Source: CAYRZF01 sp964428805 (GTDB lineage Bacteria; Methylomirabilota; Methylomirabilia; Rokubacteriales; CSP1-6). Taken from it: 62,836 nt of DNA. Within the stretch, counting starts at the first letter, position 1, and each line of letters starts with the position of its first letter. The notes beneath the pieces were generated by a model. The model was not told where the DNA came from and did no database searches. It saw only the letters and a list, made by a program, of their open reading frames with translations. This document shows, one piece after another, positions 40,748 through 49,860 of this stretch. A program made the position numbers and the translations under genes. The stretch lies in NCBI GenBank assembly GCA_964428805.1, contig CAYRZF010000003.1, forward strand, positions 1-62,836, read 5' to 3'.

Positions 40748-42480
40748 TCAGTTCCCCTGAGCCCGAAGAGTCCGCTGGACGACCCGCCGGATCTCCTCCA
40801 GGACGAAGGGCTTGGTCACATTGGGCGCGGCGGTTCGCCGCAGGAACTCCGTCGTTTCCGGGCTCTGCGTGTCCCCTGTAACGAAGACGAACCTCCGCGC
40901 GAGTCCCGGGTGGCGGCGCTCCAGTTCCCTGTAAAGGCCCGGTCCATCAAGCCCGGGCATCTTGATATCGCTCATGATCAGGTCATAGGCCCGCCCCCCG
41001 AGCTTTTCAAGCGCAATGGTCCCGTTGCCCGCCGTCTCGACCCGATGGCCCTCTGCCGACAGCAACTCCGCCAATACACCCGCGATTTCCAGCTCGTCGT
41101 CCACGACCAGGATCGCCTTCCCCCGGATGGGCGGGAGCGATTCGATCGCTCGGGCCTCGGACTCCGTCCCGGGCGGAACCTCCACCGGCAGCTCTATCAG
41201 AAACTCGGCGCCCTGCCCCGGCTGGCTCTCCACCCGGATCGTTCCCGCATGAGCCTCGACGATTCCCTGGCAGAGGGAGAGTCCCAGTCCGGTCCCCTGC
41301 CCCGCAGGCTTGGTGGTGAAAAAGGGCTCGAAGATCCTTGCCCGAATCTCGGGCCGGATTCCAGGGCCCGTGTCGGCCACCCGCAGAAATACGCGGTTCG
41401 GCGAGGGGTCGAAGCGGGTTCTAAGAGTGAGCCAGCGAGGCGGGGGACTGTCGCGCATTGCGTGGTGGGCGTTGGTGACGAGATTCACCACCACCTGGTG
41501 AAGCTGGTGGGGATCGGCCCACAGCACGGGGAGATCCTTCGTCAAGTCCAGCGCCACCTCCACCTCGTCCACCCGGAGGGGATAGGCGAGAAGCTCGACA
41601 GCCTCCTGGACAATCTGGTTGAGACGCACGCGCTGGCGTTCAGGCGGGTGCTGGCGGGCCAGCGCGAGGAAGTTCTTCACAATACGAGCGCAGCGCTCCG
41701 CGGCTTTAGCGATTTTCTCGGCCCGCGTCTCCAGCGGTCCACCCCCTACGATCTGGCGGAGGAGGGTCGCCTGGCCCGTCACGACCGACAGGGGATTGTT
41801 CAGCTCGTGGGCGACGCCCGCCAGCAGCGCCCCCATGGTCGCCAGCTTCTCGCTCTGGAGGAGCTGCTGGGTCCGCTCGCGCACCCTCGTCTCCAGCAGC
41901 TCGTTCTGTTTCTGGAGCTCCAGGTGGAGAAAGCGCGTCTCAAGCAGGTTCCCGATGCGCAGGAGGATTTCGGTAGCGTCGAAGGGTTTGACCACGAAAT
42001 CCTTCGCCCCCCCAGAAAGCGCCCGGCGCTTGGTCGCCGCGGCGACGTCGGCGGTGAGCACCAGAATGGGAAGGTAAGTGTCCTCGAGAATCAGAGGCTT
42101 CAACTTCTCCATGATGGCAAACCCGTCCAGGCGGGGCATCAGCAGGTCCAGCAGAATCAGGTCTGGCTGGAACTCCGTGAAGAAGGGCAGCACCTGGCTG
42201 GNNNNNNNNNNNNNNNNNNNNNNNNNNNNNNNNNNNNNNNNNNNNNNNNNNNNNNNNNNNNNNNNNNNNNNNNNNNNNNNNNNNNNNNNNNNNNNNNNNN
42301 NTCCAGCAGAATCAGGTCTGGCTGGAACTCCGTGAAGAAGGGCAGCACCTGGCTGGAGTCAGTCGTGCTCTTCAGGTTGGTGTAGCCCCCGCGCTCCAAA
42401 AGGCGCTCCAGGAGACGGACGTTGGCCAGTTCGTCATCCACGATCAGAATCCTGGCGCCCTTGATGGCGTCGTCGCGCAC
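40748..42480 (-). CDS. Hybrid histidine kinase with N- and C-terminal receivers
   Basis: With the artefactual 155 bases of the gap region removed, the gene is exactly 526 codons (525 residues) and in frame. Layout: N-terminal receiver (1-125, ILIVDDE and D in LILLDLLMP), coiled linker (LELQKQNELLETRVRERTQQ), HisKA with H in VAHELNNPLSVV, HATPase with N box and DTGPGIRPEIRARIFEPFFTTKP, and a C-terminal receiver (IRGKAILVVDDE, D in LIMSDIKMPGLDG). No membrane helices, so cytoplasmic. Starts at a GTG 3 bases after the upstream kinase stop. Probably relays phosphate from that kinase. Confidence 0.92.
42202..42301. other. Scaffold gap of 100 N inside the hybrid kinase gene
   Basis: Exactly 100 N, flanked by identical 55-base stretches (42147-42201 and 42302-42356). 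Deleting the gap plus one copy (155 bases) restores one uninterrupted frame, strong evidence that no real sequence is missing. Confidence 0.92.
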
Positions 42481-42483
42481 CGG

Positions 42484-44718
42484 CTACCCTTCTCGTTCCT
42501 TCAAGGTCTCGTCCAGGACTCTGAGGAACTCTCTGACATCGATGGGCTTGGTCAGATAGCCTCGCGCTCCCGCGGTGAGGAGCCGCTTGATCCTGCCCTC
42601 GAAGGCGTCGGCGCTGATCACAACCACCGGGATCTGTTGTGTGCGGGGGTCCTCCTGTAACCGCCGCAACACCTCGTCCCCGGGGATATCGGGCAGGTGC
42701 AGGTCCAGCAGGATCAGGTCGGGGCGGTGCTCGCGCGCAAGGTCCAGGGCCAGCCTCCCCTGCATGGCCGGGAGGAGTTTGACCGACGGCCGGCGGGCGA
42801 GCACGCTCTCAATAAGCCTGACGTTCGAGAGGTTATCCTCGACGTAAAGGACGGTCGCCCCTTTTCTGAGCACCACCGTGGCGGGAGCGCCCTCGGCGAT
42901 CCGCACACTCTCCGCCTCCGGGCTTTGGGCCTTGGCCAGCTCGATCCAGAAAGTGCTCCCCCGGCCGACCGCGCTCTCCACTCCCATCGCGCCGCCCATC
43001 GCCTCCACCAGTCCCTTGGACAGCGCAAGGCCGAGCCCCGTGCCCTCGATACCGCCCGACTCGACGCCAAGGCGCTCGAACGGGGTGAAAAGCCGCTCCA
43101 CCTTTTCCGGAGGAATACCGAGACCGGTATCGCTTACCTTGAAGCGCAGTCGATTCGCCGGCGCCTCTTCCAAGGCGAGGGTAATGGTCCCCCCTTCATG
43201 GTTGTACTTGACCGCGTTGGAGAGCAGATTGAGGAGAACCTGCTTGAGTCGCTGGCGGTCCGCCAGGACGTATAGATCGGAAGCCTCCGGCACATCCACC
43301 TGAAGCCGGACCTTTCGTTCGTCCGCCAGGGGCCGGATCAGGCTGCGCGCCTCGTCGAAGACCACTTTCACGTGAACTGGCTCAAGTGAGAGGCTCAGGC
43401 GGCCAGCCTCGATGCGAGCGATGTCCAGCACCTCATCGATGAGTCCGAGCAGGTGGCGACCGGCTTTGAGGATGTAGGTCACGCTTTCGCCTTGCTCCGG
43501 TCCGAGCTGGTCCATCTCGAGGACCTGGCCAAACCCCAGGATGGCATTGAGTGGTGTGCGCAGCTCGTGGCTCATCCGCGAGAGGAACTCGCTCTTCGCC
43601 CGACTGGCCCGCTCGGCCTCTTCCTTGGCCTGGCCGAGGGCCTCCTCGGCCCGCCTCCGTTCAGCCATCTCCTCGTGTAATTGCGCGTTGGCTCTCTCCA
43701 GTCGGCGATGGCTCCGCAGCGTCGCGACCCCCAGGACGGCAAGAGCCGCCGTGAGGAGCAGGCTGGCTACGCCCGAGACCAGCATGAGCGTGCGCGTCCG
43801 CTGGAGCGCCAGGTTCTTACTCCGGTGAACGACCACCCCCCAGCCCACGGAGGGAAGCAGCCGGTAGGCTGTCAGCCAGACCTCCTTCTCGACCGGGTTC
43901 TCCTCTTCGACGACCCCCTCCTCCCCCCGCCGCAGGCGCTCGACCACTGGAACCCGGGCATAGTCACGAAGCTGCTCGGGGCCCGTGCGAGCACGGTGGA
44001 ACACAAGTTGGCCCTTGCGGTCCACGACGTACAGGTCCCCTCCAGGAATCCGTATGGGAAGGAGCCACTGACGGATGACCTCGAGCCGTTGGGCAGAGCC
44101 GATGATCCCGATGATCCTGCCGTCCAGATCGCGGATCGGCGCGACCAAGGAGGCAGTGAGCTGCTGAGTAGCGGCGCTCTGGTACACGTCAGACACGTAG
44201 GGCTGCCACTGCCGGCTCACCCCTTGGTACCAGTCCCGGTCGGCAAAGCTCTTTCCGTAGGTCTCCGGCGCTTCGGGGTACCTCGCCCAGAGCACTCCGG
44301 CAGGATCGGCGAGAAACACCCCGTCCATTTCAGGAAAGAGCTCATTCATCTGGCGGAGGTGCGGCAGGACTTCGGCGAGGTCCCTCCGCTTTACCGCTTC
44401 CCGGAGGCGAAACCGCCCGGCATAGGCCATGAGATTGTGCAGGTAATCTTCCTCGCGGGCCTGGATGAAGGCGGCAACGCTGCGGGCGATGGCGTCGCTC
44501 TCAGCGAGGCTCTTCTCCTGCTCAAGTCTCAGAGATTGAGCAAAGAAGTAACCGGTACTCAGCAGGAGGACGACGAGTCCGCCCAGGACGGCGGTGACGG
44601 CCCAGCGGGCCCCACGCCCCCAAGGCGATTCTGGAGGTTCAGGCACCATCAGACCACTTCGAGCGGACACATCCAACTCTGGCCCGCCACCCTTCGCGCT
44701 GGGATTCGAGCGGTCCAA
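42484..44718 (-). CDS. Membrane hybrid sensor histidine kinase
   Basis: 744 residues from a TTG (an ATG at 44649 is an alternative). Layout: transmembrane helix (about 39-61), periplasmic dCache-like sensor (about 65-305, with SFADRDWYQGVSRQWQPYVSDVY and GGDLYVVDRKGQLVFHR), second helix (about 312-335), HisKA (SRMSHELRTPLNAILGFG), HATPase (DTGLGIPPEKVERLFTPFERLG, GTGLGLALSKGLVEAMGG) and a C-terminal receiver (D in LILLDLHLPDIPG, K in LTKPID). First gene of the four-gene cascade. The sensed ligand is unknown; dCache domains bind small molecules. Confidence 0.94.
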   Translation of the reverse strand: MDRSNPSAKGGGPELDVSARSGLMVPEPPESPWGRGARWAVTAVLGGLVVLLLSTGYFFAQSLRLEQEKSLAESDAIARSVAAFIQAREEDYLHNLMAYAGRFRLREAVKRRDLAEVLPHLRQMNELFPEMDGVFLADPAGVLWARYPEAPETYGKSFADRDWYQGVSRQWQPYVSDVYQSAATQQLTASLVAPIRDLDGRIIGIIGSAQRLEVIRQWLLPIRIPGGDLYVVDRKGQLVFHRARTGPEQLRDYARVPVVERLRRGEEGVVEEENPVEKEVWLTAYRLLPSVGWGVVVHRSKNLALQRTRTLMLVSGVASLLLTAALAVLGVATLRSHRRLERANAQLHEEMAERRRAEEALGQAKEEAERASRAKSEFLSRMSHELRTPLNAILGFGQVLEMDQLGPEQGESVTYILKAGRHLLGLIDEVLDIARIEAGRLSLSLEPVHVKVVFDEARSLIRPLADERKVRLQVDVPEASDLYVLADRQRLKQVLLNLLSNAVKYNHEGGTITLALEEAPANRLRFKVSDTGLGIPPEKVERLFTPFERLGVESGGIEGTGLGLALSKGLVEAMGGAMGVESAVGRGSTFWIELAKAQSPEAESVRIAEGAPATVVLRKGATVLYVEDNLSNVRLIESVLARRPSVKLLPAMQGRLALDLAREHRPDLILLDLHLPDIPGDEVLRRLQEDPRTQQIPVVVISADAFEGRIKRLLTAGARGYLTKPIDVREFLRVLDETLKEREG

Positions 44719-44749
44719 AAAGACCCCAGCGGTCCCAAAAACCCAAAAA

Positions 44750-44755
44750 TTTATA
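44750..44755 (-). promoter_or_regulatory. -10 element before the sensor kinase
   Basis: TATAAA on the minus strand about 32 bases before the TTG start, in an unusually A/T-rich stretch. No good -35 was found. Confidence 0.3.
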
Positions 44756-44889
44756 GAAGTTTTTAAGAACTACTCCCATCATGATCCAAAACCGGCCCAA
44801 ATCCCCAAAAAATCGCTCCGCTCCAAACACCTAACGATCCGGCGCCGCGTTCAGGTGCCATTGTCGCTTCGCGCCGGCGGACGCGCCGC

Positions 44890-44950
44890 CGTCAGGGGAA
44901 AGAGGAGGGTGATTCCACCCGGCTTTGTCGTGAAAAACGGGTTGAAGATC
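44890..44950 (-). pseudogene. Degraded histidine-kinase ATP-lid fragment
   Basis: The minus strand from 44950 reads IFNPFFTTKPGG then ITLLFPLTAA, preceded by a stop. IFxPFFTTKPxG is the F box of HATPase domains (compare RIFEPFFTTKPAG in the kinase at 40.7-42.5 kb). The following GTGLGL motif is lost. This is the remnant of an extra kinase gene. The match covers about 12 residues, so it is suggestive, not certain. Confidence 0.5.
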
Positions 44951-45074
44951 TATCTTCGATCTCTACCTTGAGGCGCCGGTTGAGTGGCCATCTGCGGCAG
45001 GGGAGGAATGGATCGGCGGCGTACCGTTTGACTGTTTGCACCCTCGTCACACACCCGCAAGTGCCAATTTCTCC

Positions 45075-45103
45075 TTGACTTTTGGGCACTGCGCCCGTAT
45101 ATG
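45075..45103 (+). promoter_or_regulatory. Sigma70-type promoter of bamD
   Basis: TTGACT (45075-45080), 17-base spacer, TATATG (45098-45103). The transcription start would be near 45110, only 9 bases before the GTG at 45119 or 24 before the ATG at 45134. Confidence 0.6.
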
Positions 45104-45118
45104 TAAGGGCCAGCCGAC

Positions 45119-45967
45119 GTGAGAATCCTCCGAATGCGCGTGGCCTTCCCTTCTGTCCTGGGTGGTGCGTTGACCCTCCTCTTCCTGCTGGGAGGGTGCG
45201 GCTTCTTCACTCAGCGCCCGGCGGCCATTCCCCCTGCCAAGGAACTCTACGAGGGCGGCGAGTTCGAGCTCAGCAAGAGCCGCTACGACGAGGCTCGGAA
45301 CAACTTCCGTCGGATCGTGGAGCGCCACCCGGAATCCCCTCTGGCCCCCCGGGCCCGTTTTCTGATGGGCGAGACCTACTACCGGGAGGCGCAGTTCGAC
45401 AAGGCCATCAAGGAGTTCGAAACGTTCATGTCGTTCTATCCCGGCCACCCCATCGCCGACCTCGTCCAGTACCGCCTGGCCATGAGCTACTACGACCAGA
45501 TGAAGCCGGTCGAACAGGATCAGGCGCTGACCCATAGGGCGCTGGAGCAGCTCAAGAAGCTGGTCAAGGACTACCCCCAGAGCCGGTACGCACCCGACGC
45601 GCTGGCGAAGATCGATATTTGCCAGGGCCGGCTGGCGCAAAAGGAGCTGTGGGTGGCAAGCTACTACTTTAAACAAGGGAATCTGGTCGGCGCCCGCCAG
45701 CGGCTTCAGGTGATCGTCAAGGACTATCGGGGAACGCTGGTGATGCCGGAGACCCTGTACCTCCTCGCGGAGGTCGACGCTCAGGAGGGGCAGGCTGACG
45801 AGGCCATCCGGACGCTGCGCCGCCTCGCCGATGAGTATCCTTACACCGAATGGGGCCAGCGGGCGGCTCAGCGCCTGCCGGAGACCGCACAGGCTCCCGC
45901 CGACCAGATCAGGCCGGAACCCGGCCTTCTGGAAGGCCTGCTGAACCGGCTCCTCTACGCGCGCTAG
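45119..45967 (+). CDS. bamD: Outer membrane assembly lipoprotein BamD
   Basis: 282 residues from GTG 45119 (277 from ATG 45134). Signal peptide with lipobox LLGGC, then TPR repeats: LYEGGEFELSKSRYDEARNNF, PRARFLMGETYYREAQFDKA, YRLAMSYYDQM, and the C-terminal ELWVASYYFKQGNLVGARQRL, LYLLAEVDAQEGQADEAI. BamD bridges BamA and client-targeting in the beta-barrel assembly machine at the periplasmic face of the outer membrane. Length and pattern fit the family. Followed after 18 bases by the aldolase gene. Confidence 0.92.
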   Translation: MRILRMRVAFPSVLGGALTLLFLLGGCGFFTQRPAAIPPAKELYEGGEFELSKSRYDEARNNFRRIVERHPESPLAPRARFLMGETYYREAQFDKAIKEFETFMSFYPGHPIADLVQYRLAMSYYDQMKPVEQDQALTHRALEQLKKLVKDYPQSRYAPDALAKIDICQGRLAQKELWVASYYFKQGNLVGARQRLQVIVKDYRGTLVMPETLYLLAEVDAQEGQADEAIRTLRRLADEYPYTEWGQRAAQRLPETAQAPADQIRPEPGLLEGLLNRLLYAR

Positions 45968-45985
45968 GGGCGCCGGGGTACCCCG

Positions 45986-47023
45986 ATGCACGACGTCGTC
46001 GATCTTCGCTCAGACACGGTGACGCTCCCCACCCCCGCGATGCGGGAGGCGATGGCTCGCGCCGAGGTGGGCGACGACGTCTGGCAGGAGGACCCGACGG
46101 TCCAACGATTGGAGGCGCTGGCAGCCGAGCGGACGGGCAAGGAGGCAGGGCTATTCGTCCCTTCGGGCACCATGGGGAACCTGGTCTCGGTGCTCTCCCA
46201 GACCCGCCCCGGCCAGGAGATCATCCTCGACCTCGACTCCCACCTTTTCAATTTCGAAGTCGCCAGCGCCGCGGTGATCGCCGGCGTCCAGACCCGGCCG
46301 ATCCGGACCGAGCGCGGCTTCCTCAGCCCCGCCGAGGTGCGCGACGCGATCCGCCCCGCGAACATCCACGTCCCGCCCACCGGCCTCGTCTGCGTGGAGA
46401 ACACCCACAACCGGCACGGCGGCACCGTCTGCACACCTGAAGAGATCCGGGACGTCGCGGAGGTGGCCCACGAGGCCGGGGTCCCGGTGCACCTGGACGG
46501 GGCGCGGATCTTCAACGCCGCTGTGGCGCTCAAGCGTGACCTGCGTGAGTTCACGGCCCCGGTGGATTCGGTGACGTTCTGCTTGTCCAAGGGCCTGGGA
46601 GCCCCGGCGGGTTCCCTGGTCTGCGGCACCCGCGAGTTCATCGGACGGGCGCGCCGGTGGCGGAAAATGCTGGGCGGCGGAATGCGCCAGGTCGGCGTGC
46701 TGGCCGCAGCGGGTCTCGTGGCGCTGGAGCAGATGGTGAACCGGCTTGCCGAGGACCACACCAACGCGCGACGCCTCGCCGAGGGGCTCGCCGGGCTGCC
46801 GGGCATCCGGATCGACCTCGCCAGGGTGGAGACGAATATTGTGATCTTCTTTGTGGAGCGGCCGGACGGCGCTGCGATGCTCGTCAGGGAGTGCGCGGCG
46901 CGGAAGGTGAAGATCCACCGCATCACCCCTGCCTCCATCCGGTGTGTCACCCACAAGGACGTGGACTCGGAGGATATCGATCGGGCGCTGGAAGCCTTCA
47001 GCGAAATCACGCGGAACTGGTAG
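45986..47023 (+). CDS. ltaE: Low-specificity L-threonine aldolase
   Basis: 345 residues. PLP lysine K202 in SVTFCLSKGLGAPAGS; DLRSDTVTLPTPAM at the N-terminus, PSGTMGNLVS, ENTHNRHGGTV and HLDGARIFNAA are standard for GLY1/LtaE enzymes. It cleaves threonine (and allo-threonine) to glycine and acetaldehyde, giving glycine that the gcv operon could degrade. Ends 12 bases before oppD. Confidence 0.94.
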   Translation: MHDVVDLRSDTVTLPTPAMREAMARAEVGDDVWQEDPTVQRLEALAAERTGKEAGLFVPSGTMGNLVSVLSQTRPGQEIILDLDSHLFNFEVASAAVIAGVQTRPIRTERGFLSPAEVRDAIRPANIHVPPTGLVCVENTHNRHGGTVCTPEEIRDVAEVAHEAGVPVHLDGARIFNAAVALKRDLREFTAPVDSVTFCLSKGLGAPAGSLVCGTREFIGRARRWRKMLGGGMRQVGVLAAAGLVALEQMVNRLAEDHTNARRLAEGLAGLPGIRIDLARVETNIVIFFVERPDGAAMLVRECAARKVKIHRITPASIRCVTHKDVDSEDIDRALEAFSEITRNW

Positions 47024-47035
47024 GAGACACACCCG

Positions 47036-48013
47036 GTGGCGGAGCGACTTCTCACCGTTACCAACCTCAAGACCCACTTCTTCACCGACGAGGGCGTCAT
47101 CCGCGCCGTGGACGGCGTGAGCCTCACTGTCGACCGAGGCGAGACGCTGGGCGTCGTGGGGGAGTCGGGGTGCGGCAAGAGCGTCACGGCGCTCAGCATC
47201 ATGCGGCTGATTCCCCAGCCGCCCGGGCGGATCGTTGAAGGGGAGATCCGCTACGACGGCCGGAACCTCCTGGAGCTGCCGCCGGCCCAGATGAGGAAGG
47301 TGCGCGGCAAAGAGATCTCGATGATCTTCCAGGAACCCATGACCTCGCTGAACCCGGTCTTCACCTGCGGCGAGCAGATCGCCGAGGCGCTCCGCCTGCA
47401 CGAGGGGTTGAGCCGCCGGGACGCCATGGACAAGACCGTCGAGATGCTGAAGCTGGTCCAGATCTCGAACCCCGAGCGCCGGGTAAAGGAGTACCCGCAC
47501 CAGCTCTCGGGCGGCATGCGTCAGCGCGTGATGATCGCCATGGCGCTGTCGTGCAACCCGAAGCTCCTGATCGCCGACGAGCCCACCACGGCCCTGGACG
47601 TGACGATCCAGGCCCAGATCCTCGAGCTGCTCAACGAGCTCAAGGCCCGGCTCGGGATGGCGGTCATGCTGATCACCCACGACATGGGGGTCATCGCCGA
47701 GACCGCCCGGCGCGTGGTCGTCATGTACGCCGCGCTGGTGGCCGAGGAAGCACCGGTGGGCGAGCTGTTCAAGGAGCCGCTCCACCCGTACACGCAAGGG
47801 CTGCTCAGGTCGATTCCCCGGATTGACCTGGCAGCGACTCAGAAGCGGCGCCTGGAAACCATCCAGGGGGTCGTTCCCACGATCAGGGGGGACATCGCGC
47901 CGGGATGCCGGTTCGCGCCCCGCTGCCCGTACGTCAAAGCGGTTTGCACCGAGAAGGACCCGGTGCTGAAAGAGGTCAAGTCCGGCCACAAAGTCGCCTG
48001 CTGGTTGTATTAG
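47036..48013 (+). CDS. oppD: Oligo/dipeptide ABC transporter ATPase (OppD/DppD)
   Basis: 325 residues. Walker A GESGCGKS, signature LSGGMRQRVMIAMAL, Walker B LLIADEPTTALD and H in LITHDMGVIAE are intact. The C-terminal extension GCRFAPRCPYVKAVCTEKDP is the cysteine-bearing tail specific to Opp/Dpp ATPases. It energises peptide import, but no permease or binding protein gene is adjacent, so its membrane partners must be elsewhere. Starts at GTG, 12 bases after ltaE. Confidence 0.94.
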   Translation: MAERLLTVTNLKTHFFTDEGVIRAVDGVSLTVDRGETLGVVGESGCGKSVTALSIMRLIPQPPGRIVEGEIRYDGRNLLELPPAQMRKVRGKEISMIFQEPMTSLNPVFTCGEQIAEALRLHEGLSRRDAMDKTVEMLKLVQISNPERRVKEYPHQLSGGMRQRVMIAMALSCNPKLLIADEPTTALDVTIQAQILELLNELKARLGMAVMLITHDMGVIAETARRVVVMYAALVAEEAPVGELFKEPLHPYTQGLLRSIPRIDLAATQKRRLETIQGVVPTIRGDIAPGCRFAPRCPYVKAVCTEKDPVLKEVKSGHKVACWLY

Positions 48014-48029
48014 ACTGCCGAGAACTCGA

Positions 48030-49001
48030 ATGGCTGAAGCGTTGTTGCGGGTCAAAAATCTCAAGAAGTACTTCCCGATCCGCGGAGGCCTCCTCTCCCG
48101 CGAGGTGGCCCGGGTGCACGCCGTGGATGACGTCAGCTTCGACATCTATCCGGGTGAGACGCTCGGCCTCGTCGGCGAGTCCGGCTGTGGCAAGTCCACC
48201 ACAGGCCGCTCGATCCTCCGCCTGATCGAGCCGACCTCCGGGGAGGTCTGGTTCGACGGCAAGAGCGTCACCACGCTGGGCAAGCGCGCGCTCAGGAGCC
48301 TCAGGAAGGAGATGCAGATCATCTTCCAGGACCCCTACGCCTCCCTGAACCCCCGGATGACCGTGGGGTCCATCATCGGCGAGGCCCTGGTCATCCACAA
48401 GCTGGCCCCTTCCAGGCGCGAGCGCGAGGAGCGGGTGGTCCAGCTCTTGGAGACGGTGGGGCTCAGCGCCGATCACCTGAGGCGGTACCCGCACGAATTC
48501 TCGGGAGGGCAACGCCAGAGGATCGGCATCGCGCGGTCCCTGGCGGTGAACCCCAAATTCATCGTCGCCGACGAGCCGGTCTCGGCCCTCGACGTTTCAA
48601 TTCAAGCGCAGATCATCAACCTGCTCGAAGATCTGCAAAAACAGTTCGGCCTCACCTATCTCTTCATCGCGCACGATCTCTCCGTGGTGGAGCACATCTC
48701 AACCCGCGTGGCCGTCATGTACCTCGGGAAGATCGTGGAGCTGGCTCCGGCCAAGGAGCTCTACACCAACCCCAAGCACCCCTACACGGAGGCGCTCCTC
48801 TCCGCCGTTCCCATCCCCGACCCGACGGTCAAGCGCAAGCGGATCCTGCTGGAGGGCGACGTGCCCAGCCCCATCAAGCCGCCCTCCGGCTGCCGGTTCC
48901 ACACCCGCTGCTCGATCCGGATACCCTCCTGCTCGGTGAACGAGCAGGTGCTCAAGGAGATCTCCCCGGGGCACTGGGTCGCCTGCCAGGTGAGGGCGTA
49001 G
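48030..49001 (+). CDS. oppF: Oligo/dipeptide ABC transporter ATPase (OppF/DppF)
   Basis: 323 residues, second ATPase of the pair. Walker A GESGCGKSTTGRS, signature FSGGQRQRIGIARSLA, Walker B FIVADEPVSALD, H in IAHDLSVVEH, and C-terminal CRFHTRCSIRIPSC. FQDPYASLNPRMTV is typical of OppF. Opp/Dpp transporters use the OppD/OppF heterodimer. Sixteen bases separate the two genes. Confidence 0.94.
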   Translation: MAEALLRVKNLKKYFPIRGGLLSREVARVHAVDDVSFDIYPGETLGLVGESGCGKSTTGRSILRLIEPTSGEVWFDGKSVTTLGKRALRSLRKEMQIIFQDPYASLNPRMTVGSIIGEALVIHKLAPSRREREERVVQLLETVGLSADHLRRYPHEFSGGQRQRIGIARSLAVNPKFIVADEPVSALDVSIQAQIINLLEDLQKQFGLTYLFIAHDLSVVEHISTRVAVMYLGKIVELAPAKELYTNPKHPYTEALLSAVPIPDPTVKRKRILLEGDVPSPIKPPSGCRFHTRCSIRIPSCSVNEQVLKEISPGHWVACQVRA

Positions 49002-49040
49002 GGGACGGAGGGCGCAGAGGTCCAGCGAACCCTCTGGTTC

Positions 49041-49850
49041 ATGGAACGCGTCAGAAGACCCGCCGTCGCCGGCCTCTTCTATCCCGACCGTCCCGAACAG
49101 GTGGAGGCCGACCTTTCCCGTCTGCTGGAAGACGTTCAGCCGAAGGTCTCGCCCCGGGCCGTGGTTGTTCCCCACGCCGGCTGGATGTATTCGGGCAAGG
49201 TGGCCGGCGCCGTGTACGGTCGCCTCGCGCTGCCCCGGCTGGTGGTCCTGCTCGGCCCAAACCACACCGGGCTCGGACCATGGGGCTCCATCATGACCCG
49301 GGGGCGCTGGGCGATCCCCGGAGGCGAAATCCCCGTCGCCGCCGATCTCGCGGGGCAGATCCTTTCGTTGTCTCGGGAACTGGAAGAGGACACCTCCGCC
49401 CACGAGCGCGAGCACGCGCTGGAGGTGCAACTTCCCTTCCTCCGCCGGCTGCGCCCGGATGTCCAGTTCGTCCCGGTGACGCTCATGAAGACGGATCTGG
49501 CGTTCTGCGAGGCGGTGGGCAAGGCTGTGGCAGCGGCGGTCAGAACGTCCCCGGAGCCCGTCCTCCTCATCTCCTCCACGGACCTGAGCCACTACGAGTC
49601 GCAGGCCGTGTCCAACACGAAGGATCGGCTCGCCATCGACGCGGTCCTGACCCTGGACCCCGAGCGTCTCCAACGGACGGTCCGGGGTCACGGGATTTCA
49701 ATGTGCGGGGTCGCTCCGACGACGGCGCTGCTCTCCGCGTTGAGAGACCTGGGTGCCCGGCGGGCGGAGCTGATCCGGTACATGACCTCCGGGGACGTCT
49801 CCGGCGACTACGAGCGCGTGGTGGGTTATTGCGGGATGATTATCGACTGA
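49041..49850 (+). CDS. AmmeMemoRadiSam system protein B / MEMO1 family
   Basis: 269 residues. Conserved MEMO/extradiol-dioxygenase-like features: RRPAVAGLFYPDRPEQ, VVPHAGWMYSGKVAGAVY, LGPNHTGLG, EREHALEVQLPFL, SSTDLSHYE and CGVAPTTALLSAL. Family members in bacteria co-occur with an AMMECR1 protein and a radical-SAM enzyme (AmmeMemoRadiSam); neither is present here. Biochemical activity is not established. Ten bases precede the hydrolase gene. Confidence 0.92.
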   Translation: MERVRRPAVAGLFYPDRPEQVEADLSRLLEDVQPKVSPRAVVVPHAGWMYSGKVAGAVYGRLALPRLVVLLGPNHTGLGPWGSIMTRGRWAIPGGEIPVAADLAGQILSLSRELEEDTSAHEREHALEVQLPFLRRLRPDVQFVPVTLMKTDLAFCEAVGKAVAAAVRTSPEPVLLISSTDLSHYESQAVSNTKDRLAIDAVLTLDPERLQRTVRGHGISMCGVAPTTALLSALRDLGARRAELIRYMTSGDVSGDYERVVGYCGMIID

Positions 49851-49860
49851 AGGACACCTG

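Larger units (their letters stand above)
44719..45074. other. Intergenic region with low-GC patch and degraded kinase remnant
   Basis: About 360 bases between divergent genes. The left 110 bases are clearly poorer in G+C than their surroundings and rich in A/T runs. The middle holds the histidine-kinase fragment listed separately. Nothing else is recognised. Confidence 0.5.
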
